Of a stretch of 64,000 nt of DNA, positions 24,812-33,377 are shown in pieces. This DNA comes from Flavobacteriales bacterium UBA7666 (GTDB taxonomy: Bacteria > Bacteroidota > Bacteroidia > Flavobacteriales_D > Crocinitomicaceae). The stretch lies in assembly GCA_002483265.1 (NCBI GenBank), contig DLHO01000009.1:101128-165127 (forward strand), read 5' to 3'. The notes below the pieces were generated by a model that saw only the letters and a program-made list of their open reading frames with translations, was not told the origin of the DNA and searched no databases. The position numbers and the translations under genes are program-made. The stretch's first letter is position 1; the number at the start of each line of letters is the position of its first letter.

Positions 24812-25819
24812 ATGATTAAACTTCCTGAAATCCCACAGGTTAAAAACTATGTTAATGGTAAGACAATTGAACAAAGTGTTTTAATTAAGTGTATTAACAA
24901 GATTGAACTTGATAATTCTGATGAGAGTACTTTAAGAGAATGTATAGGATTTTATAAAGAAGTCTTTCCATTATTAAAGTCTATTGATTTAGCTAACCTT
25001 AACGATGATCAGATTAGTATTCTCAAATCTTATCTAAATCAAGTTTTTAGTTTCGAAATAACAGTAACTAACCCTATTGATTTTAAACATTTATTTAGAG
25101 TATCCATAGTGAGAGATAGTTTCTTAGAAAAAGGTAAAATTCGCTCTCCAAAATACCTGACTTATCCGCCTTTAGAAATTGTTAAATCCAATGGAGTTTA
25201 CAATAGAGCAAATTCATTTAATAAAACGGTTTTTTATGCTTCATTCTATAAAAATGTTGCTTTGCGAGAGACAAAACCTAAAGTTGGAGATAGGATAATT
25301 GTTTCTACTTGGAGGAATATAACAGGTCGTCCATTCAATTCATATGCGATTGCTAACTCGCATGTTAAGAACGAAGGTGTTTCAAAAGCTAAACAAGCAT
25401 TGCAAGAACTAGGTGAGAAAATCCATCCTTTGTTTGCTGAACTAATCAATATTGTGCTTGATTTTCTTGCTTCAGAATTTGTAAAGGAGATTGATTTTAA
25501 AAGCGCTAAAAAATATGAATATTTGTATAGTGCATATTTTTCAGATAAGATTTTATCTCTTTACAGCGAAGAACATTCAGAAGCTACTATTGACTTTATT
25601 ATTTATCCAAGTGTTGCTTGGAAGCACATTCATGATAATGTTGCTGTTCATCCCAATACAGTAAATCGAAAGTTGAAGCTAATAGAAGTAAAAGAGTTTA
25701 ATGTAATATCAGCTAATTATGAGAAGGAACTAGAGGTAAATGAAAGTCCAGTTCAGTTAGAGTTAATAAGAGACTCTGATTGGATTGAAAAAGATATGAT
25801 AGTTTGGAATGATGATTAA
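24812..25819 (+). CDS. RES-domain protein (NAD-degrading toxin fold)
   Basis: 335 aa, longer than stand-alone RES toxins. The N-terminal 90 residues are helical and unassigned. The RES domain (about 94-295) shows Arg96 or Arg132 (FRVS, YNRANS), FYAS at 141-144, Glu153 in ALRETKP and Ser267 in IIYPSVAW followed by DNVAVHP, the Arg-Glu-Ser set that names the family. Characterised members hydrolyse or phosphorolyse NAD+ and pair with an upstream Xre antitoxin; no such gene is present here. The gene is visibly AT-richer than its neighbours and lies beside a decayed REP element, consistent with acquisition. Confidence 0.72.
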   Translation: MIKLPEIPQVKNYVNGKTIEQSVLIKCINKIELDNSDESTLRECIGFYKEVFPLLKSIDLANLNDDQISILKSYLNQVFSFEITVTNPIDFKHLFRVSIVRDSFLEKGKIRSPKYLTYPPLEIVKSNGVYNRANSFNKTVFYASFYKNVALRETKPKVGDRIIVSTWRNITGRPFNSYAIANSHVKNEGVSKAKQALQELGEKIHPLFAELINIVLDFLASEFVKEIDFKSAKKYEYLYSAYFSDKILSLYSEEHSEATIDFIIYPSVAWKHIHDNVAVHPNTVNRKLKLIEVKEFNVISANYEKELEVNESPVQLELIRDSDWIEKDMIVWNDD

Positions 25820-25861
25820 AACTATTGCCCAAACGTCTGTTTAATTCATTTACTTTTAAAA

Positions 25862-26149
25862 CTAATCGTAAGATATGCTTCCGGAAATAAAGTCTTCAGA
25901 ATCGTTTGTGTTTTCAACTACGAGTTTTCCATTAAACATTACAGAATAGTTTTGCTTTAACGGATTGAAATTTTCTTTTTTATTTTGTGTAGCCAGTTCC
26001 ATTAAATCACTTTTGATTCGACTTCCTTGAATTGGTTCCGAAAGTTTTATGCACAAAGTATTTCTACGTTCAGAAATAATTGTTGCGAATAGATTTTTTC
26101 CAGATTTAAACTCTTTCGGTTCATGAACAATTATTCTTACACTTTGCAT
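25862..26149 (-). CDS. Hypothetical protein, 95 aa
   Basis: Small soluble protein with alternating strands (VRIIVHEPKEF, NLFATIISERRNTLCIKLSEP, YSVMFNGKLVVEN). No signal peptide or recognised domain. It starts 44 bases after the DUF58 gene stops, on the same strand, so it could be read from the MoxR operon, or be independent. Confidence 0.55.
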   Translation of the reverse strand: MQSVRIIVHEPKEFKSGKNLFATIISERRNTLCIKLSEPIQGSRIKSDLMELATQNKKENFNPLKQNYSVMFNGKLVVENTNDSEDFISGSISYD

Positions 26150-26193
26150 AGTTTAGTTTTTATGCGCCCGACAATTAGATAAATAATGATTCC

Positions 26194-27525
26194 TCATATC
26201 ACCCCCTTCGCCTTCAACTCCAAATACTTATTGATCGAATTGATCGACAAATCCTCCGGTTTGGAAAGGATGGTTTGGATGCCGTTTTGGCGCAATTCGC
26301 GGGCAATGTTCCACTTCACGTTCGACATTTTATCGGCAACGGTGGCTTCGATGAGTTCTTTGTGGGTGTGAACGGGTTGTTGGGCCAATTCCTGCAATTC
26401 GTTGTTCTGGAAGAAGATCACGACCAACACGTGGCGTTTGTTCAGGCGCTGCAACATGGGTAAGGCACGGCGCATGGCAAACTCGCTTTCGAAATTGGTG
26501 AACAACAGTAGGAGGGAGCGTGTTTTTACCTGCTTGCGGATCGTTTGATACAGCAATTCGTAATTCGCTTCCTTGAAGAGTGTTTTCTGATTGTAGAGGT
26601 TTTCTAAAATGCGTTTTAACTGCCCTTGATTCCGCTCGGCTGGGACAATGGAACCCATTTTGTCGGAGAAGGTAATTAAACCGGCACGGTCGCCTTTTCG
26701 CAGGGCAATATTGGTGAATACCAAGGTGGAATTGATCGCATAATCCAGCATGGTCATTTTGTGAAATGCCAGCTGCATGGGGCGGCTTTTATCGATCACA
26801 CAATAAACAGGCTGCGAGCGCTCTTCCTGGTATTGGTTCACCATCAATTCATTCTTGCGGCTCGTTGCTTTCCAGTTCACTGTGCGCAGGTCATCGCCCT
26901 GAACATAGTTTCGGATTTGCTCGAACTCGCTGGTGTTTCCAATGCGGCGCACCTTTTTGATTCCCTGTGAAAGCGTTTGCTGGTTGAAGACTTTCAATTC
27001 GTACTGCTTCATTTGCAAAACAGAAGGATAGACTTCGATTCGCTGCACCAATGGAATGACAATGCGTCTTTGGGCAAGGAAAAGGGTAGAGCGAACAAAG
27101 ATTACCACATCTCTGAATTCATATTCTCCGCGTTCAGTAGGTGTGAAGGAATAGTTGAAGTCTTTTGTCTTTTTCGGCAACAGAATGGTGTTCCAAACAG
27201 CTGCTCTTTTTTGCATGAACAGCGGATAACCTTCGTAGATTCCAACTTGCAGCGGTTGTGCAGTTTGGTTCAATACGGAAACCACGACTTTGTTTTCGTC
27301 GCCCAGGTTCATGCGCTCCATGTATTTTCGCTGTACGCGGATCGGTTCTTTGTATAGGTTTACAAGCAATACATCCAGGATCAGGGCAAATAGCAGCACA
27401 AACAAAATTGTTTTGCCAATAATGCCGAGGAAAGGAGCAAAAAAGCCCCCTCCGACCAATGCAATTCCAATTCCTGCTGTGAGGAAAAAGAAGCGGGTGA
27501 GATGTAAACTTGCAAGCAATTTCAT
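26194..27525 (-). CDS. DUF58 domain protein (vWA-like), membrane-anchored
   Basis: 443 aa. Two N-terminal TM helices (about 10-50) are followed by a beta-rich region. The DUF58 motif (VRRIGNTSEFEQIRNYVQGDDLRTVNWKATSRKNELMVNQYQEER) lies near 190-235, and a vWA-like Rossmann part (VYCVIDKSRPMQL ... RKGDRAGLITFSDK) follows. The DxSRPM sequence resembles a degenerate MIDAS. DUF58 proteins nearly always pair with MoxR ATPases. The start overlaps the moxR stop by one base (TAATG), so the two are translationally coupled. Confidence 0.9.
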   Translation of the reverse strand: MKLLASLHLTRFFFLTAGIGIALVGGGFFAPFLGIIGKTILFVLLFALILDVLLVNLYKEPIRVQRKYMERMNLGDENKVVVSVLNQTAQPLQVGIYEGYPLFMQKRAAVWNTILLPKKTKDFNYSFTPTERGEYEFRDVVIFVRSTLFLAQRRIVIPLVQRIEVYPSVLQMKQYELKVFNQQTLSQGIKKVRRIGNTSEFEQIRNYVQGDDLRTVNWKATSRKNELMVNQYQEERSQPVYCVIDKSRPMQLAFHKMTMLDYAINSTLVFTNIALRKGDRAGLITFSDKMGSIVPAERNQGQLKRILENLYNQKTLFKEANYELLYQTIRKQVKTRSLLLLFTNFESEFAMRRALPMLQRLNKRHVLVVIFFQNNELQELAQQPVHTHKELIEATVADKMSNVKWNIARELRQNGIQTILSKPEDLSINSINKYLELKAKGVI

Positions 27526-28646
27526 TAACGTGGAACTTCGATTGTTTGAACGATTTCACGAATCACTTCTTCCATCAGCGTGCCTTCCATTTCAGCTTCC
27601 GGAGTTAAGATCAAACGGTGATTTAATACGTGAATGGTAACGAATTGAATGTCATCCGGTGTAACGAAGTCGCGCCCGCGGATTGCTGCAAATGCTTTTG
27701 CTGCTTTCATGATTGAAAGTGAAGCACGCGGCGAACCTCCCAAATAGATTTTGGAATGATTCCGTGTTTTATTCACGATTTGTGCAATGTATTGGATCAA
27801 ACGGTCTTCAATAATGATCTTCTCCACTATTTTTTGCACTTTGTGCAATTCATCAGCAGTGAATACCGCCAAAATATTTGCTAAATCCGGAGATTTGATT
27901 TGCTCTTTGTAGCGCGTCAAAATCATCATTTCTTCTTCCAATGTTGGGTAATCCAATTTGATCTTGAATAAGAAACGGTCTAATTGTGCTTCAGGCAAAT
28001 TGTATGTTCCTTCCTGCTCAACCGGGTTCTGTGTTGCAATAACCAGGAACGGGAAAGACATCGTATACTGTGTTCCATCATACGTAATTTGTCTTTCTTC
28101 CATTACCTCAAACAAAGCTGCCTGAGTTTTTGCCGGTGCACGGTTGATCTCATCGATCAATACGATATTCGAGAAGATGGGTCCTTTCTTGAAATTGAAT
28201 TCCCCTTCTTTCATACTGAATACCGATGTACCTATTACATCCGAAGGCATTAAGTCGGGAGTAAACTGAATCCGTGAAAAATCTACATGCAATACTTTAG
28301 ACAATGCTTTTGAAGACAAAGTCTTTGCAACTCCCGGAACACCTTCCAATAAAATATGTCCGTTAGAGAAAATACCTGCAAGCAGCAATTCAATCATTTC
28401 AGATTGTCCGATGACATATTTTCGCATCTCTTCGCGTACGCGGTTTACTTTTTCCGCAACCCAAAGCAGCTCGCTTTGATCTCGTTGAACAAAACTAGGC
28501 GTAACCGTTTCCGAAGCTTCGTTCGGTTGTGACAAAGCACTCGCTTGTTCCTCCGGAGCAGGATTGTTTGAAGCAGCGTCGTTTGACTGACCTTCTTCAT
28601 TGCTTGGCATGTATGCCGCTAAATCGTCATTTCCTTCCTGGATCAT
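27525..28646 (-). CDS. MoxR family AAA+ ATPase
   Basis: 373 aa. A Ser/Glu/Gln-rich N-terminus (1-60) precedes the AAA_3 core: Walker A GVPGVAKT near 140, Walker B VLIDEINRAPAKTQAALFEVMEER near 200, and sensor 1 IATQNPVEQEGTYNLPEAQLDRFLFK. The C-terminal lid has the YLGGSPRASLSIMKAAKAFAA helix. MoxR ATPases act as chaperones on vWA proteins, here the adjacent DUF58. The gene overlaps DUF4350 by 4 bases and DUF58 by 1. Confidence 0.95.
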   Translation of the reverse strand: MIQEGNDDLAAYMPSNEEGQSNDAASNNPAPEEQASALSQPNEASETVTPSFVQRDQSELLWVAEKVNRVREEMRKYVIGQSEMIELLLAGIFSNGHILLEGVPGVAKTLSSKALSKVLHVDFSRIQFTPDLMPSDVIGTSVFSMKEGEFNFKKGPIFSNIVLIDEINRAPAKTQAALFEVMEERQITYDGTQYTMSFPFLVIATQNPVEQEGTYNLPEAQLDRFLFKIKLDYPTLEEEMMILTRYKEQIKSPDLANILAVFTADELHKVQKIVEKIIIEDRLIQYIAQIVNKTRNHSKIYLGGSPRASLSIMKAAKAFAAIRGRDFVTPDDIQFVTIHVLNHRLILTPEAEMEGTLMEEVIREIVQTIEVPR

Positions 28647-30334
28647 GATTTATGAAGTTTAATGAATTCTACAAATTGATTCAATGCAGACTTTGCTCTT
28701 CTAGAAAGTAAGGTCTGACGTATTATAAAGGTATTTCCGTCTTCGCATTCGAATCTTACACCTGATTTCTCTACGGTGCATCGAATGGTTTGATTTAATG
28801 AAATTACACGTTTTCCAGCAACCAGACCGTAAATAATGATCTCGTCTGCTTTGATGGTTGCCACCGGGATTCGAATGTAGCGGGAAGCAAAATAAATCAA
28901 TACGATGGCAGGAATAATGAAGATCATTCCGATGCCTCCCCCCAGGGACAATAAATACAATCCGCGGATCATTGTTATTAACCCCATAAGCAAGATAAAT
29001 GCGCCCATCAGAAGGGATTTATCCAAACTCACTTCTTTATCGGAAGCAACAAAGCTTTCCGTTGGGTGAATGATTCCCATTTCAATATAAAATGCTCTGA
29101 TCTTGGCATTAACGATGCCTAAGTGTCTGTTGTCTACATTATTCTTTCTGGAATCCAGACTATTGACAATGTCAATGAGTTTATCTGAATCGTAAGGAAC
29201 CTTTGCAATTAGTTTTTGTAAATTCTGCTCCAGTGTTTCTTTTCGCGACAGATCAATATAGTAATGTCTGTTGATAGCAGAGTAGAAGTTCTTACGGATT
29301 ACCTGCAGCACACCGATCGGAGAATTGCGGGAAATGTAGATGGAACTTAAGGTTTCCACAAATGCCAAAGACATGTTTCTTTTCTGAATGTAACCGGGTT
29401 GAATTTCCTCTTTTCTTTTCGCTCTGAAGAATACGTAAAGCAGCAATAGAATGATCAATAACAAGAATGCAAGACGCAATATCGGGTTCTTGAGAATAAA
29501 CTGGATCAAGGAATTGTCTTCTTTTTCCGCACCGTCTGATTCTGCATCTTCGTCTTCATACGAGGAAATAGGTTCGCTGGAATCATTGACCCCACAAGTA
29601 AGGAAAATGACCGGTTTGTCTTTTGGAATTTTGTTTAAAACGATGCTAGCGTGTGCATATCCGTTTGGTTGAATGACCTGGTAGTTTTCAAACAGATTCG
29701 GGATACTGTGAAAGTGAATTTTTCCTTTGTTGTGTTTCTCATAGAACGCAAACGGATGTTTCATTGCGTACATGTATGAGCGATAGTTCGTGTCGATAAT
29801 CTCTGTTTCCGAGAAAGAAAACCAATCTTCATTGATCGTATCATTTTCGAACACATGGTAGAAAGGAACCGTTGTGTCGCCGATCCACGCAAAAAGTACT
29901 TTGCTGTAATCCCAGTAAAAAGCAGCTTCTTCAAAATGACGATCGTATAGATTCGTTGTCAGGTGATTGAAACTCAGGTAAACAGTAGCTCCGCTGTCTG
30001 CGTAATGCAAAATGGAGTCGTAATAACTATCCGGAGCACCTAATTCGTTCCCGATGAATAAATAGGTTGCTTCTTCGTGATTGGGAATACTGTCCAGATC
30101 CGACCAGTATTTCAGGTTGTAAATGGAATCTTTTACATGAACATCCAAAAGTTCCATGAAGAAGGAAATGTTTCGTGGATTTTCGTCCTTTAATTCATAC
30201 ACCTTTTTCCAATCGGAACTGTATTTTTTCTGAATGTGTTTCGATGATCCCTCACTGGCACCGTCAAGAAACCAGACGACCAAACCAATGAACAGCGCAA
30301 ATGCCAAAAATGATATGATGACTTTTTTGTTCAT
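28643..30334 (-). CDS. DUF4350 membrane protein with C-terminal PH-like extension
   Basis: 563 aa. TM1 at 5-24, then an extracytoplasmic DUF4350-like domain (about 40-285: WSDLDSIPNHEEATYLFIGNELGA, YLSFNHL). TM2 is near 297-316, then a helical cytoplasmic region (330-435). Two more TM helices (about 448-492) and a bacterial PH-like beta domain (DEIIIYGLVAGKRVISLNQTI..., 505-555) end the protein. DUF4350 is normally found in MoxR operons. Its function is unknown. Overlaps both neighbours (1 and 4 bases). Confidence 0.8.
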   Translation of the reverse strand: MNKKVIISFLAFALFIGLVVWFLDGASEGSSKHIQKKYSSDWKKVYELKDENPRNISFFMELLDVHVKDSIYNLKYWSDLDSIPNHEEATYLFIGNELGAPDSYYDSILHYADSGATVYLSFNHLTTNLYDRHFEEAAFYWDYSKVLFAWIGDTTVPFYHVFENDTINEDWFSFSETEIIDTNYRSYMYAMKHPFAFYEKHNKGKIHFHSIPNLFENYQVIQPNGYAHASIVLNKIPKDKPVIFLTCGVNDSSEPISSYEDEDAESDGAEKEDNSLIQFILKNPILRLAFLLLIILLLLYVFFRAKRKEEIQPGYIQKRNMSLAFVETLSSIYISRNSPIGVLQVIRKNFYSAINRHYYIDLSRKETLEQNLQKLIAKVPYDSDKLIDIVNSLDSRKNNVDNRHLGIVNAKIRAFYIEMGIIHPTESFVASDKEVSLDKSLLMGAFILLMGLITMIRGLYLLSLGGGIGMIFIIPAIVLIYFASRYIRIPVATIKADEIIIYGLVAGKRVISLNQTIRCTVEKSGVRFECEDGNTFIIRQTLLSRRAKSALNQFVEFIKLHKS

Positions 30335-31209
30335 TACGCTTTTTCAATTTTTTGGAAGGCCGTTTTCAATTGCGGTTCAATAACCTGGTAACTGTTGGAA
30401 TCAATGGTGTAATCTCCGTACCAAACCAAGTCATAGATCGAAACGATCTGTTCGAATTCCCGGGAGATTGGTTTGCCCTGTACTTCGATAATGTAATGCA
30501 TGTTCGTTTTTTCTCTTTTCCAGAAGATCCATCTTCGCTGGATCAATTCTTTCATGGCAAAGAGGAAGTAGATTCGAACACATTCTTTGTAATTGCCGGC
30601 AGCTGTTGCCTCATCCAAACGCAATTCCAATTCGGTCTTGCTGATTTCAGCCGGATTTAAATCCTCTACCAATGCTTCAAACGGAATGGTTTTAATGCGC
30701 GGGCTTCTGTTTTTGATGATGTAGAAAATCAGAATGGCCAATGCCACAACCAATAAAATAATTCCAAGCCATTTCCAAAAGTTAACGGAAACGTCCGGTG
30801 CATCAATATTGGGTCCATTCGGCGCATCAAAGTCAGGAATATCTACCGATTCGGAAGGTTCAATATTTGGATCTTCTTCAATACTTCCGGTTCCGCCATC
30901 TCCCTCTTTTCCACTTTTTCCGTGTTCCAGATCTTTCGGAGAATAGGGAGTTCCCTGGTAAGGTTTCGTTGTTCCGTTCGGACTTCCGGAACCGCTTGAA
31001 GAAGATTCATTGATGGAAGTAGGACTTTGATAATAGTCAGACTCCGGACCTTTGTATTTATCGGATTGCTTGTAGCCGTGTTCTTCGCGGATTTGAATCC
31101 ACTTTTCACGCGTCGTAACTTCCTTCTCCTTCTTTTGTGCTTCACCGGAAAACGGAATCCCGATAAGCATGGGAATCAACAGGACGATATGTAGGATGAA
31201 CTTAGTCAA
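30334..31209 (-). CDS. DUF4129 domain membrane protein
   Basis: 291 aa if it starts at the TTG at 31209, which overlaps the upstream stop (TTGACTAA) and gives a good signal peptide (TKFILHIVLLIPMLIGIPFS) after AGGAAA. The open frame itself extends to 31257. A Ser/Gly/Pro-rich linker (about 50-150) leads to a TM helix (WLGIILLVVALAILIFYII) and a cytoplasmic DUF4129 domain at the C-terminus: CVRIYFLFAMKELIQRRWIFWKREKTN ... YDLVWYGDYTIDS. DUF4129 is typical of MoxR and transglutaminase-type operons. The start is uncertain; the family call is firm. Confidence 0.82.
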   Translation of the reverse strand: MTKFILHIVLLIPMLIGIPFSGEAQKKEKEVTTREKWIQIREEHGYKQSDKYKGPESDYYQSPTSINESSSSGSGSPNGTTKPYQGTPYSPKDLEHGKSGKEGDGGTGSIEEDPNIEPSESVDIPDFDAPNGPNIDAPDVSVNFWKWLGIILLVVALAILIFYIIKNRSPRIKTIPFEALVEDLNPAEISKTELELRLDEATAAGNYKECVRIYFLFAMKELIQRRWIFWKREKTNMHYIIEVQGKPISREFEQIVSIYDLVWYGDYTIDSNSYQVIEPQLKTAFQKIEKA

Positions 31210-33124
31210 AGTCGAGTGAAGTTTCCTGATAACGTTTGCGTTTCCCGAAGTTGGCAAATTGTTTTTTCAAACCTGTTGATTGACTTTGTTCCTGAAAAGT
31301 GTAGAACATGAATCCCATCATGATCACAAAGAAAGGAAGGGAGAACAGGATGAAGATGACATAAATAAGTTGTCGGACAATATTTGCCGGAACCAAAAAG
31401 TCTGTAGTGTAATAACGCGAAACGTTTTTGACGAAATCGGCAAATTTATCCAGGAAATCTTCGAGCACGGGTTCTCTCATGAAATTGACTTCCTGATAAC
31501 TCAGAACACAAGCTATTGGCTGAGCGAAGATAAAAAGTACCAAGCCCATTAAAGCAATTCCAAGTAAGACATTTCCGTAATTTCGTGCTCCAAATCTGAA
31601 TCCGTTTCCAAATCGTCTTCCGAAACGTTCTTCGCCTAAAATGACAGACGCTCCCTGAAGCCAGAAGAATGGCGCAATGAATACCACTAAAAACATCCAG
31701 TACCAGGGAACATAAAACAGAATCAGGAATAGGAAACTTAATCCAAGCCAGGTGCCCGGAATTTTTTGGAGCATAAAAGGAATAAACAGCTTCAGACTTG
31801 CTTTTTGTTCCTGATTTTTGAAATGATACAGGATAGAAAGTGTGAAAATGGATAAGATAATTGTCCAGAGCAATGTGACTACAAAATCACTGATTGACTG
31901 GATATCAAATCCCATGATGATGCTCAATTGCGAAGCCCAGTCGTATTCGTATTGATGCGTCAGATCTTCGTAGCGCATCAAATCCTGGAAGATAACAACT
32001 GCAATAATGATAGGAATTGTAAGCACCAGGTTGTAGCGCATGATTTTCCCAATGTGTACCCGGTAAAAGGAAAAGGTATCCGAAAAAATCTGACCGAAAG
32101 TCCGGATCTTGTTCAGATCAAACACATTGATATAGGTTTTGATCGGAGGATCACTTTCGTGTACCAATTCGGGATGGCGTCTTGCCACAACGATGGGAAA
32201 AATGATGTAGTAGAAAATGATAATTGCGAATGAAATGCAAATAATTGCCCATTTGGACCAATCTGCCAGTTCCTGGTAATTATGTGTGACAAAACTTTCC
32301 AAAAAGCCGGCAGCAATGAGGAAAGGAATGAGCGACATCATGATTTTCAGACCTCTTTTGGCCGAGAGCTGCAGACTTTGTAAGCGGGTGTAGGATCCGG
32401 GAAACAGCAGACCGTTTCCGAGTGTAATTCCTGCTCCGCCCGCAATCGCAATCGAACTGATCTCAAATGCTCCGTGAATCCAGATTCCAAGAAAGGAAAC
32501 AATGAGCAAGCCTTTCAGATGAAAGAAATATTGAAAAGCACCCAACATGATAGAGTTGTTGAAGATCATGATGTGCGTTCCGATCGTAAAGAAAATCCCT
32601 AAAATGAAGGTGTAGAAGGAGACCGTAATGTTATTGAGGGTGATTTCAAGAAACATGCTGACTTGAGATCCACTGTGATAAACACCCAAAGGATCGCCCT
32701 TTTCGATGTTTTTCAACGTCATTTCCACATAGCCGTCTCCCAGAATCATGCGTGGGAAATCCGGGTTGAAATGTGTGGAGATCGCCCCGACAATAGTCCA
32801 GAAAAGAAATACGAATAATGCGAACAATAAATTTTTGCGCGATCTGTAAATTTCCAATGGAATGGAAACCCTCCAAACAGTAAAGAGTTTTCTAAACGAA
32901 TCTTTCCGCTGCTTGTGAACCAAATTATGTACACCTTGTGCTATTTGATTCAGATAAACACGAACTGTCCGCTTATTATAGAACGTTTGCGCATAACTTA
33001 AATCATCCGTAATGTCGGAATACAAGTCTGCGATTTCTTCAGGATCACTTGTTTGATTTGAAGTCAAAGACTGGAATTTCTTCCACTTTTCTTTGTTCTG
33101 TTCTATGAAGGAGGTTTCTTTCAT
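31202..33124 (-). CDS. SpoIIM-like (DUF95) membrane protein fused to a second membrane domain
   Basis: 640 aa, about twice the usual 320-330. Residues 1-325 are the SpoIIM/DUF95 part: a cytoplasmic helical start (EEIADLYSDITDDLSYAQTFY), then TM helices with the conserved IWIHGAFEISSIAIAGGAGI near 220. Residues about 330-640 add at least six further TM helices and an F/Y/W-rich region. They are likely a separate DUF-type membrane protein in other genomes, here joined in one frame. First gene of the MoxR operon. The role is unknown; despite the name it has nothing to do with sporulation here. Confidence 0.82.
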   Translation of the reverse strand: MKETSFIEQNKEKWKKFQSLTSNQTSDPEEIADLYSDITDDLSYAQTFYNKRTVRVYLNQIAQGVHNLVHKQRKDSFRKLFTVWRVSIPLEIYRSRKNLLFALFVFLFWTIVGAISTHFNPDFPRMILGDGYVEMTLKNIEKGDPLGVYHSGSQVSMFLEITLNNITVSFYTFILGIFFTIGTHIMIFNNSIMLGAFQYFFHLKGLLIVSFLGIWIHGAFEISSIAIAGGAGITLGNGLLFPGSYTRLQSLQLSAKRGLKIMMSLIPFLIAAGFLESFVTHNYQELADWSKWAIICISFAIIIFYYIIFPIVVARRHPELVHESDPPIKTYINVFDLNKIRTFGQIFSDTFSFYRVHIGKIMRYNLVLTIPIIIAVVIFQDLMRYEDLTHQYEYDWASQLSIIMGFDIQSISDFVVTLLWTIILSIFTLSILYHFKNQEQKASLKLFIPFMLQKIPGTWLGLSFLFLILFYVPWYWMFLVVFIAPFFWLQGASVILGEERFGRRFGNGFRFGARNYGNVLLGIALMGLVLFIFAQPIACVLSYQEVNFMREPVLEDFLDKFADFVKNVSRYYTTDFLVPANIVRQLIYVIFILFSLPFFVIMMGFMFYTFQEQSQSTGLKKQFANFGKRKRYQETSLDFD

Positions 33125-33377
33125 GCGGTTCGATAAAAATAGTTGTTTTATTGAATCTGGAAACCATTCACGGATGAAATTTATTTATTGGTTTTGAGAG
33201 AAGTTCAAATCCCGATTTAGAATAAGGAGAGAAGAATTGGAGTAATCTTCTTCAACTTTCTATTGAATTCCGGGATTTCCCCTTTGGACAAAACTACCCG
33301 CATATAGCGGATAGTCTTGTTGATTGAATTTCTATACGAAATCAGAACTAGTTGACTTTTTAATCAGGAAGTCCTGG

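Noticed and set aside
24812..25819. RES protein as a standard Xre-RES toxin-antitoxin pair
   Set aside because: No helix-turn-helix gene is adjacent: upstream is a decayed REP/RAYT element, downstream a convergent unrelated gene.
31202..33124. Sporulation gene
   Set aside because: The SpoIIM name is historic; in Bacteroidota the DUF95 protein belongs to MoxR operons and no sporulation genes are nearby.
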